Shown piece after piece: positions 7,827 to 13,166 of a DNA stretch of 15,450 nucleotides. Both the position numbers and the translations under genes were made by a program. Positions within the stretch are counted from its first letter, which is position 1. Every line of letters starts with the position of its first letter. The notes under the pieces are model-generated. The model had not been told where the DNA came from. It saw only the letters and a list, made by a program, of their open reading frames with translations, and ran no database searches. This stretch comes from Candidatus Elusimicrobium euhamitermitis (GTDB lineage Bacteria; Elusimicrobiota; Elusimicrobia; Elusimicrobiales; Elusimicrobiaceae), in assembly GCA_031254225.1 (NCBI GenBank), contig JAIRUU010000081.1, positions 1 through 15,450 of the forward strand, given 5' to 3'.

Positions 7827-7864
7827 AAAAAAATTTCCCCCCGTCCGCTGCGGACGGGGGGAAA
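7827..7864 (-). terminator. Strong intrinsic terminator of the pilin-like gene
   Basis: TTTCCCCCCGTCCGC (7834-7848) and GCGGACGGGGGGAAA (7850-7864) form a perfect 15-bp GC-rich stem. On the minus strand it is followed directly by seven Ts (7833 back to 7827). It lies 49 bp past the stop of the pilin-like gene and just upstream of the hpt promoter, so it insulates the housekeeping operon from the accessory genes. Confidence 0.9.
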
Positions 7865-7913
7865 GTCACAATGTTTTCGCGGTGCGGTTAAACGCCGCCG
7901 GTTTTTAGCGTAA

Positions 7914-10205
7914 TCAGCAGTTTGGTTTCTTGCTGCCGTCTTTATATTCGCAGGTTGCGGAGCAGTAGCATTTTCTTGCCGCGGAATCATATGAAGTCCA
8001 GGGCGTCTGTTGGCACAGACACGCGGTTTCTGAGCTGTTCGCTATGGCGCTGCCGTCGTCGCTGCATGTTTTGCATGTTGTCCAGCCGTAAGCAATTATC
8101 TGCCCTTTGGGACAACTGCCGTCAGATACGCATTTGCCGCCGCTGAATGTTCTGCCGGTGTTGCAGTGGCATCTGTTGCCCACGGAATCATTATTGTCGC
8201 CATAATTATCGCCGTAATCATAACCCAGGCTGGTACATGTCACGCATGCGGAGCTGTTCCAGCCGGAACCGCTCGGGCAGAGACATAAAGAGCCGGTGGT
8301 GCCGCCTAAGTTTTTCAGCTGCGTCCTTCCATTCGGGTTGTTGGCGCAGCTGCAGTTGCCGCTGGCGTCTGCAGACGCGCCTGCGGTACATACGCATTTG
8401 CCAGAGGTATAAGTTTTGCCTGTATAGCACGCGCATCTGTAAGAGGAGCCGGAATCGTTGCTATAACTGTTTTGGTAAGTATCATAACCGCCGCTTTCGC
8501 ACGTTACACACTGGCTTCCGTTAAAATACTGGCCAAGAGGACAAACGCAAATATAGTTGCCGTTATTATTCCACATATACGTTCTTCCGCCGGTACCGGG
8601 GCATTTACAGCCGCCGGCGCCGTCGTCTACGTACTTACTCGTGTTGCACTTGCATTTACCGTCTGTATATATTTTGCCGTTAAAGCAGGCACAGTTGTAA
8701 GGGTAAGAACCCGACTTGCCGTCATACCCTTTGTCTTGACACGTTACGCATTTGCCGTTCTCATAGGTCGCGTCGCCTGAGCAGTAACAGGTAGCGCCGG
8801 ACATATACCCGCCGTCATTACACTCGCAGCTTTTTCCTTTCCAAGAAGAATTAGCGGGACACGCCTGACATTGCTGGGCGGTAACGTTCCACCAGGGTTT
8901 ATCCGAAGGACATTCGCAGTTCTTGCCGCCGGTAACTACGCAGTCATTGGGGGAGGAGCACTTTCCGCTGGAGTCAAGTTCTTGTCCGGAAGGGCAATCG
9001 CATTTATTTTTGTCTGACCTCCATATTTTGCCGGCGGAGTATTCCGTATAGGTGCACTGATTGCACCTTGCGTTATAAAAATATTCGCAGGAACAAGAGG
9101 AGCATTTGCCGTCGCAGACGGTAATATCGTAATTGCCGCAGCAAAGGTTTCCGATTATTTTGCCGCTGCAGCCGCTGGCGCATTTTCCGCTGGAGTTAAG
9201 CTCTTGTCCGACGGGACAATCGCAGCTGTTTCTGTCCGACCTCCATATTTTGCCGGCCGAGTATTCCGTATAGGTGCACTGGTTGCATTTTCCGTTATAA
9301 AAATATTCGCAGGAACAAGCTTGGCATGCACCGTTGCAAACCGCCACATTGTTTGGATACGTGCAGCAAAGGTTTCCCATTTTTGTACCGCTGCAGCCAC
9401 TTACGCACTTGCCGTCAACCATGGATTTGGTTGAGTCCTTGCACCAACATTTGCCGGCAGTCCATACTTTATCGGAATAGTCCCCTTTACAACATTTATA
9501 ATCCTGGTCAAGAAGGCCTGCGCATTCGTCCGGGGTCACGCATATATTGCCTGAAGGCACCAGCCCGTCCCTGCAAACGCAGACTTTTTGGATATCGTCC
9601 CATTTCATGCCGGTCGGCCATATGCCGCGGCAGCAATCATAGTAAGGGGTAGATTTAAAATCGTTACACGGGTCCGCGGATTTCAACGGTTGGCACGAGC
9701 CGTCTTCTGCCCTGTAATATCCGGTTGAACACGGGCAGCCTTTAAGCAGCCCGGCCACTATTTCGCAGCCGGTGCCTTCGCAGCAGAGATAGGAATCCAT
9801 ATAATCGTCTGTCTGCTTGATTGTGTAATCATAAGGAGCGGGTTGGCCGCCGGCTCCTATTCTGACGGCGGAGGCGTAATAATAGGGAGCTTTGTAGTTG
9901 AGCATATATTTAAAATGTTTTGTTGAAATGCTGTCAACGTTTTCCGTATCTATAGCAGGTATGCCGGAAATAACTTCCGAGAGGTCTTTAAACTGCGTGG
10001 TGTATTGGCGGTCTTCTTTATTTTTGCCAAAGAGAGCGCGATGTTCCTGTTTGTTTCTTATGTTATCAAGAATTTCAAAAGCTTCCATCGCCCTGCTTTT
10101 TTCAACCGCCTTTTTATATACCGGAAGAGCTATGGCGGCCAGTATGCCTACAACTAATACGACCACCAGTACTTCCACCAGAGTAAATCCTTTTTTGTTA
10201 ACCAT
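7914..10205 (-). CDS. Type IV pilin-like protein fused to a large cysteine-rich repeat domain
   Basis: This 763-residue protein has two distinct parts. Residues 1-140 look like a type IV (pseudo)pilin: the leader MVNKKG, a predicted prepilin-peptidase cut before Phe7 (G|FTLVE, with Glu at mature position +5), a hydrophobic helix to about residue 28, then an alpha/beta head. This part has no cysteine. Residues 141-763 contain about 85 cysteines by hand count, largely as CxC, CxxC and CC pairs spaced by Gly/Asn/Ser-rich loops. This resembles furin-, EGF- or growth-factor-receptor-like disulfide modules, but I cannot assign a specific family. Two copies of a roughly 74-residue unit occupy about 269-416, and three copies of an 80-88-residue unit start with CVTC at about 486, 566 and 654. 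No CxxCH haem motifs are present. AGGAG lies 5 bp before the ATG. A surface adhesin or appendage tip, assembled by type IV pilus or type II secretion machinery and needing oxidative folding, is my inference. Confidence 0.85.
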   Translation of the reverse strand: MVNKKGFTLVEVLVVVLVVGILAAIALPVYKKAVEKSRAMEAFEILDNIRNKQEHRALFGKNKEDRQYTTQFKDLSEVISGIPAIDTENVDSISTKHFKYMLNYKAPYYYASAVRIGAGGQPAPYDYTIKQTDDYMDSYLCCEGTGCEIVAGLLKGCPCSTGYYRAEDGSCQPLKSADPCNDFKSTPYYDCCRGIWPTGMKWDDIQKVCVCRDGLVPSGNICVTPDECAGLLDQDYKCCKGDYSDKVWTAGKCWCKDSTKSMVDGKCVSGCSGTKMGNLCCTYPNNVAVCNGACQACSCEYFYNGKCNQCTYTEYSAGKIWRSDRNSCDCPVGQELNSSGKCASGCSGKIIGNLCCGNYDITVCDGKCSSCSCEYFYNARCNQCTYTEYSAGKIWRSDKNKCDCPSGQELDSSGKCSSPNDCVVTGGKNCECPSDKPWWNVTAQQCQACPANSSWKGKSCECNDGGYMSGATCYCSGDATYENGKCVTCQDKGYDGKSGSYPYNCACFNGKIYTDGKCKCNTSKYVDDGAGGCKCPGTGGRTYMWNNNGNYICVCPLGQYFNGSQCVTCESGGYDTYQNSYSNDSGSSYRCACYTGKTYTSGKCVCTAGASADASGNCSCANNPNGRTQLKNLGGTTGSLCLCPSGSGWNSSACVTCTSLGYDYGDNYGDNNDSVGNRCHCNTGRTFSGGKCVSDGSCPKGQIIAYGWTTCKTCSDDGSAIANSSETACLCQQTPWTSYDSAARKCYCSATCEYKDGSKKPNC
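8958..9401 (-). repeat. Tandem 222-bp duplication inside the Cys-rich domain
   Basis: Units 8958-9179 and 9180-9401 align with a core offset of 222 bp. Shared blocks include TTCCGCTGGAGT, CTCCATATTTTGCCGG and ATAAAAATATTCGCAGGAAC. They encode the protein repeats containing CSCEYFYN, CTYTEYSAGKIWRSD and CDCP.GQEL.SSGKC. DNA identity is highest across the YFYN-to-SSGKC part and lower elsewhere, so the duplication is recent relative to the rest of the repeat domain, or is maintained by recombination. Confidence 0.85.
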
Positions 10206-10237
10206 GGTATCTCCTAATATCTAAAGATCTTATTATA
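10206..10237 (-). promoter_or_regulatory. Putative -10 box and ribosome site of the pilin-like gene
   Basis: On the minus strand a consensus TATAAT lies at 10232-10237. It is followed by a leader of about 20 nt ending in AGGAGATACC before the ATG at 10205. No good -35 is visible at 16-18 bp (TTCCGA at best). The gene therefore probably has its own transcription start in the 88-bp gap after the barrel gene. Confidence 0.45.
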
Positions 10238-10293
10238 TAATAATTGCCGCTCCGCGTCGGAAAAAATTATGGCGCAACGCTGAAATATCCGCG

Positions 10294-11652
10294 TTAAAAC
10301 CTGTTGGTTATGCCTAATTCTACCGTGTGCTTGTTGTAACTCATGTTTTTTATGTTGGATTTTACGTCGGTGTAGGAATAGTTAAGCGTGGGGGTAAAAC
10401 CGTAAACGTTAATCTGGCGGTTAAGCAGGCGGACGCTTATGGCGTAACTGTCGTCCGTTCTGCGCTGGGCGGGCTCAAAAAGAGTATATACTCTTTTGCC
10501 TCTCGCGCGGGCATTGCCGTAAGACGGCTCCAGATAAAGCGAAACGCCGAGCGGCAGTTCTATGCCGAAACCAACCGCTATTTTATATGAATCTTTGTCC
10601 GCCCAGTCATAGCGCGTGTTCATAAATTCCGCGGACGGTTTTAGCAGGATAAAACTTTTTGAGGTAAGGGCGTAATACAAAGTCGGCATAACGGAAACAG
10701 AGCTGCCGGTCAGATAGTCGTACATATCATTGTCAAAAGTTGAAAATTTTAAACTTCCGTTAATGCCGGCGGTAACGCGGGAAGACAAATCATAACTGAA
10801 TTCCGCCAGCGGCCCCGCGTCGTACAGAAGCCCTTTGCCGCCGTACCACACGCGCGTCGCGCCGCCGTACAAACCGGCAAAACCGCGCGTAAAATTGTAC
10901 AGCGGGCCGGTTGAGCCGCCCACGGAATAAATGTCATACTCTCTGCCGGAATAATCCGCTACGCCGCCGGTCAGCGTGGTTTTCCACCGTATGTTTTTGG
11001 ACATTCTTAAATAGTTTTCCACGCCGGCAAAGCCGCTTAAGCCGATTGAGGAGCGTCTGTTCTCCAGCTTTCTGCACAGCGGCATGCCGAAGAAATTAAT
11101 GCAGTCCAGCTCCGCAACAGAGGCGTTGTTTACGTTGCTGTCCGGCGTGACGCCGAGGTTTAAATATCCGTCCCATTTTTTTCTGTAGCGGATTTGGTAG
11201 AGGAAGTAGGCTATTTTTTGTCTTACTTCCGGCGGCAAATCGCGGCCGCCGAGCGCGAGGCGGAAGTGATAGTCCGCCTTTGTGTCTTTACCCGTCTTAT
11301 AATACAAAAGCGCGAGTTCAAGACGCACGCGGGTAAGCCACGGGCGGTTTTTTAAAATGCGCCGCAATACCCACTCCGCCGTGGCGTTGTCTCCTTTTGC
11401 CGCGCTGGCCATGGCTATTAAAAACTGGATTTGCGTTTTGTCGTCGTCATTTTGGGCGGACGGGAAAATGTCCAAAAGAGTTTTGAGCGCGGCGTCATAA
11501 TTGCCGTCTGAAATAAGAGACTCGCTTTGCGCGGACATATCTTGAACCTGCCGCTCGGTATAAGCAAATCCGGCGGCCGCGCAGAACGACAAAAAAAAGC
11601 AAAAGAGTATTTTGACCGAACACTCTTTTGCTTTTTTGTTAAAAATCTTCAT
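10294..11652 (-). CDS. Slam/DUF560-like outer-membrane protein (TPR plus beta-barrel)
   Basis: The 452-residue protein starts with a signal peptide (about 1-30, likely cleaved after GFA). An alpha-helical TPR-like region follows (about 35-165; for example ALLYYKTGKDTKADYHFRLA). The C-terminal barrel opens with RYRKKWDGYLNLGVTPDSN and closes with GFTPTLNYSYTDVKSNI and ...HTVELGITNRF, ending in the aromatic Phe typical of BAM substrates. The RxxW...PDSN and TP-L-Y-SNI...LGI..RF signatures recall the Slam family (surface lipoprotein assembly modulator, DUF560), which moves lipoproteins across the outer membrane. No neighbouring lipoprotein gene is visible, so the substrate is unknown. The gene starts 4 bp after the MntP-like stop, with no clear Shine-Dalgarno, suggesting translational coupling. 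A long hairpin lies within its first codons. Slam membership is from motif memory; another TPR-barrel or porin family is possible. Confidence 0.75.
   Translation of the reverse strand: MKIFNKKAKECSVKILFCFFLSFCAAAGFAYTERQVQDMSAQSESLISDGNYDAALKTLLDIFPSAQNDDDKTQIQFLIAMASAAKGDNATAEWVLRRILKNRPWLTRVRLELALLYYKTGKDTKADYHFRLALGGRDLPPEVRQKIAYFLYQIRYRKKWDGYLNLGVTPDSNVNNASVAELDCINFFGMPLCRKLENRRSSIGLSGFAGVENYLRMSKNIRWKTTLTGGVADYSGREYDIYSVGGSTGPLYNFTRGFAGLYGGATRVWYGGKGLLYDAGPLAEFSYDLSSRVTAGINGSLKFSTFDNDMYDYLTGSSVSVMPTLYYALTSKSFILLKPSAEFMNTRYDWADKDSYKIAVGFGIELPLGVSLYLEPSYGNARARGKRVYTLFEPAQRRTDDSYAISVRLLNRQINVYGFTPTLNYSYTDVKSNIKNMSYNKHTVELGITNRF
11591..11637 (-). promoter_or_regulatory. Terminator-like 16-bp inverted repeat inside the 5' end of the barrel gene
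   Basis: AAAAAAGCAAAAGAGT (11593-11608) and ACTCTTTTGCTTTTTT (11622-11637) are exact reverse complements around a 13-base loop. They cover about codons 6-20 of the Slam-like gene. On the minus-strand mRNA the stem's 3' arm runs into a U-run of eight (11598-11591), giving a terminator-like or attenuator-like shape, although the stem is AU-rich. The encoded residues lie in the tolerant signal-peptide region. Confidence 0.55.
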
Positions 11653-11656
11653 ACGG

Positions 11657-12232
11657 CTAATGATACATAATCAGAAGTCTTATAGCCATGATTATCATAA
11701 GTATGCCGGCGGCGGATTCAACTATTTTGGTGGATATTTTTTTTGACTCCGGCCTGCCGATTAAAAAACCTACCAGCGACATTATCATTGACACCGCGAA
11801 CAATATAAAAATAGGCCAGAACAGGCTGTAGTCAATTTTCATAATGCGCATGGCAAAACCAATCATCAGCGTATTTATAGCCAGCCAGGCGGAGGTTTTG
11901 ATAAGTTTTGTATTAACGTCCGCGTCGGCAACGGAGAAGCTGGGGCTTTTTTCCACCGTCTCAAGCAGCAGCCTTATGCCTATTAAAGTTATAAAGGCAA
12001 AAGCCACCCAGACGCTTGACATCCAGTTTCTTGAAGCGGGCCAGATAAGCATTGCCAGCAGATAACCTAAAATTAAAAACAATACGTGAAAACCTGAAAA
12101 AGAAAAAGCTATGCGCAGGGACATCCTGCTCCTTACGTCGTTATTCTGCGGCTTCATGCCGGACATATTGGCCATGACCATATTATCAACGCACAGGCAG
12201 ATAAACATTATGACGGCGGCCCAAATTTCCAT
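11657..12232 (-). CDS. Divergent MntP-like multipass membrane protein
   Basis: This integral inner-membrane protein of 191 residues has about six hydrophobic segments and aligns along its length with the canonical MntP encoded at 12536-13087. Landmarks are VDNMVMANMSGMK (TM1, equivalent to MDNFAVSLACG), WVAFAFITLIGIRLL (to WAAFFLLLFIGGKMI), LAINTLMIGFAM (to LATSMDALAVGL), and IVESAAGILMIIMAIRLLI (to RAEIAGGIVLIGIGLKILL). The Asp of the second-half MDA motif is Asn here. The protein is Met-rich, about 17 of 191. Divalent metal efflux is the family expectation, but the lost acidic residue makes the substrate uncertain. I prefer the ATG at 12232, because GAGAGG sits 8 bp upstream; the GTG at 12241 would add three residues and overlap that ribosome site. 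It is followed 4 bp later by the barrel gene. Confidence 0.75.
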   Translation of the reverse strand: MEIWAAVIMFICLCVDNMVMANMSGMKPQNNDVRSRMSLRIAFSFSGFHVLFLILGYLLAMLIWPASRNWMSSVWVAFAFITLIGIRLLLETVEKSPSFSVADADVNTKLIKTSAWLAINTLMIGFAMRIMKIDYSLFWPIFILFAVSMIMSLVGFLIGRPESKKISTKIVESAAGILMIIMAIRLLIMYH

Positions 12233-12246
12233 AATACACACCTCTC

Positions 12247-12275
12247 ATGATAATGACGTAAAATCGTATCTTCAA
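12247..12275 (-). promoter_or_regulatory. Possible promoter of the MntP-like/barrel gene pair
   Basis: On the minus strand TTGAAG (12270-12275) and TATCAT (12247-12252) are separated by exactly 17 bp. The predicted start near 12240 would remove the GAGAGG ribosome site of the ATG at 12232 and fall on the GTG at 12241-12239. Either that GTG is used as a leaderless start or the true promoter is elsewhere. Confidence 0.33.
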
Positions 12276-12333
12276 AAAATTTTGCCCCAGAGCCAAACCA
12301 GCACCGCAAATGTGAACCAACGTCGTTACGCCC

Positions 12334-12440
12334 GCTTACGGATTTGAGGGGATTTTTAATTTTCTCCGGCCCGACCAAGTACTTAAGGCGAAGCGTACGG
12401 GGAGGGCCGGAAAAATTAAAAATCACCCAAATGCGCAAGC
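12334..12440. repeat. Imperfect palindromic element B (about 107 bp), same family as element A
   Basis: The arms pair as follows. GCTT (12334-12337) pairs with AAGC (12437-12440). ATTTGAGGG (12342-12350) pairs with ACCCAAAT (12425-12432). GATTTTTAATTTT (12351-12363) pairs with AAAATTAAAAATC (12412-12424), and CCGGCCC (12366-12372) with GGGCCGG (12404-12410). The centre contains GTAC (12379-12382), GGCGAAGCG and CGTACG (12394-12399). Read against the reverse complement of element A, the order of blocks is the same: ATTTGAGGG, an A/T stem with AATTTT, a CGG-C stem, GTAC, GCGAAGCG-like loop, GTAC, and the closing arm ending ACCCAAAT. It lies between the two MntP-family genes. No protein is encoded. 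Confidence 0.75.
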
Positions 12441-12463
12441 CGCAAGTTCTGCGAAACCCGCCT

Positions 12464-12514
12464 GTTGCGCGGCAAAGACGCGCAACTAAAATAAAGTGTG
12501 CGCGGCACGCGCAC
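12464..12514 (-). terminator. Two short GC hairpins downstream of mntP, possible terminator
   Basis: GTGCGCG (12498-12504) and CGCGCAC (12508-12514) form a 7-bp stem that, on the minus strand, is followed by ACTTTATTTTA, a weak T-rich tail 22 bp past the mntP stop. A second stem, GTTGCGCG (12464-12471)/CGCGCAAC (12479-12486), follows without a T-run. The rest of 12233-12535 outside these hairpins, element B and the possible promoter shows nothing I recognise. Confidence 0.42.
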
Positions 12515-12535
12515 TCTCAATTCATTCCATCATTT

Positions 12536-13087
12536 TTACTTTATACCGTCAAGCAGAATTTTAAGGCCTATGCCTATAAGCACTATGCCGCCCGCTATTT
12601 CCGCCCTTTTGCCGAATTTGGCGTTCAACTTACGGCCCAGCTTGAAACCCAGGAACGTCGTTATAAAAACGAAAACGGCCGTGCTGGCGGCCGCAAAAGT
12701 AAAATTTACAGCCGCAAAACTCAAGCTTAAACCCACGGCGAGCGCGTCCATTGACGTGGCAAGCGACACCAAAATTATTTCCCGCGTGTTTTTAAATATG
12801 TTGAAGCATTCTTCTTTTTCGGAAAACGCTTCTTTAATCATTTTCCCGCCTATAAATAATAAGAGGAAAAACGCGGCCCAATGGTCATAGCCGTCAATAT
12901 ATCTTTCCGCCAGTTCGCCGCCGAACCAGCCTACTGAAAACATTATTATATGCGCAAGCGCAAAAAAAGAGCCGCATTTGACAATGTCCTTATTTTTGAT
13001 ATCCGGCCCGCAGCCGCAGGCCAGGGAAACGGCAAAATTATCCATGGTCAGACTGAGGGCGACAAGCAAAACGGTTATATAGCCCAT
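12536..13087 (-). CDS. mntP: Putative manganese efflux pump MntP
   Basis: MntP exports excess Mn(II) across the inner membrane. The 183-residue protein has six predicted helices arranged as two related halves. Each half carries the conserved Asp motif: LTMDNFAVSLACG near the N-terminus and ATSMDALAVGLSL in the middle. The ending, KFGKRAEIAGGIVLIGIGLKILL, matches the E. coli protein closely. Mn exporters are often preceded by a yybP-ykoY riboswitch, but the 79-bp gap to glmU is too short and shows no such structure. No Shine-Dalgarno is visible. An extended -10 (TGTTAAAAT) ends 7 bp before the ATG, consistent with a leaderless message. A divergent paralogue lies about 300 bp downstream on the same strand. 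Confidence 0.92.
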   Translation of the reverse strand: MGYITVLLVALSLTMDNFAVSLACGCGPDIKNKDIVKCGSFFALAHIIMFSVGWFGGELAERYIDGYDHWAAFFLLLFIGGKMIKEAFSEKEECFNIFKNTREIILVSLATSMDALAVGLSLSFAAVNFTFAAASTAVFVFITTFLGFKLGRKLNAKFGKRAEIAGGIVLIGIGLKILLDGIK

Positions 13088-13094
13088 AAAAGAT

Positions 13095-13131
13095 ATTTTA
13101 ACATTTTGTAATTTGTTTAATATGGTATAAT
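13095..13131. promoter_or_regulatory. Divergent promoter region between mntP and glmU
   Basis: On the plus strand an extended -10, TGGTATAAT (TATAAT at 13126-13131), would start glmU about 29 nt before its ATG, with AGTAGGT as ribosome site. No good -35 is spaced at 17 bp; TTGTAA at 13106 gives only 14. On the minus strand TAAAAT (13095-13100) preceded by TGT serves mntP, ending 7 bp from its ATG at 13087. The two -10 boxes are about 25 bp apart, so polymerases starting in opposite directions could interfere. Confidence 0.5.
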
Positions 13132-13166
13132 TAAAGTATCAAAACAAGGCAAGAGTAGGTAAAACA

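Noticed and set aside
7922..9652. Several plus-strand open frames opposite the Cys-rich gene
   Set aside because: They mirror the repeated Cys codons of the minus-strand gene and show Arg/Cys-rich nonsense composition.
7914..10205. Multihaem cytochrome or nanowire protein
   Set aside because: CxxC motifs are frequent but none is followed by His, so no haem c attachment sites are present.
10260..10295. Intrinsic terminator after the barrel gene
   Set aside because: Only a 5-bp AACGC/GCGTT stem with the T-run about ten bases away; too weak to call.
11560..11652. Lipoprotein signal (lipobox) in the Slam-like protein
   Set aside because: The cysteines in FLSFC and LFCFF lack a small residue at -1; a signal peptidase I site after GFA fits better.
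12233..12340. yybP-ykoY manganese riboswitch ahead of the MntP-like gene
   Set aside because: The conserved paired purine-rich loops and the expected 3' pairing are not recognisable in the leader.
12208..12438. Open frames on both strands across element B (76 and 128 codons)
   Set aside because: They are translations of the palindrome and of the mntP and MntP-like gene ends in wrong frames; no ribosome site or family motif.
13088..13166. yybP-ykoY riboswitch ahead of canonical mntP
   Set aside because: Only 79 bp are available and they are AT-rich promoter sequence without the needed structure.
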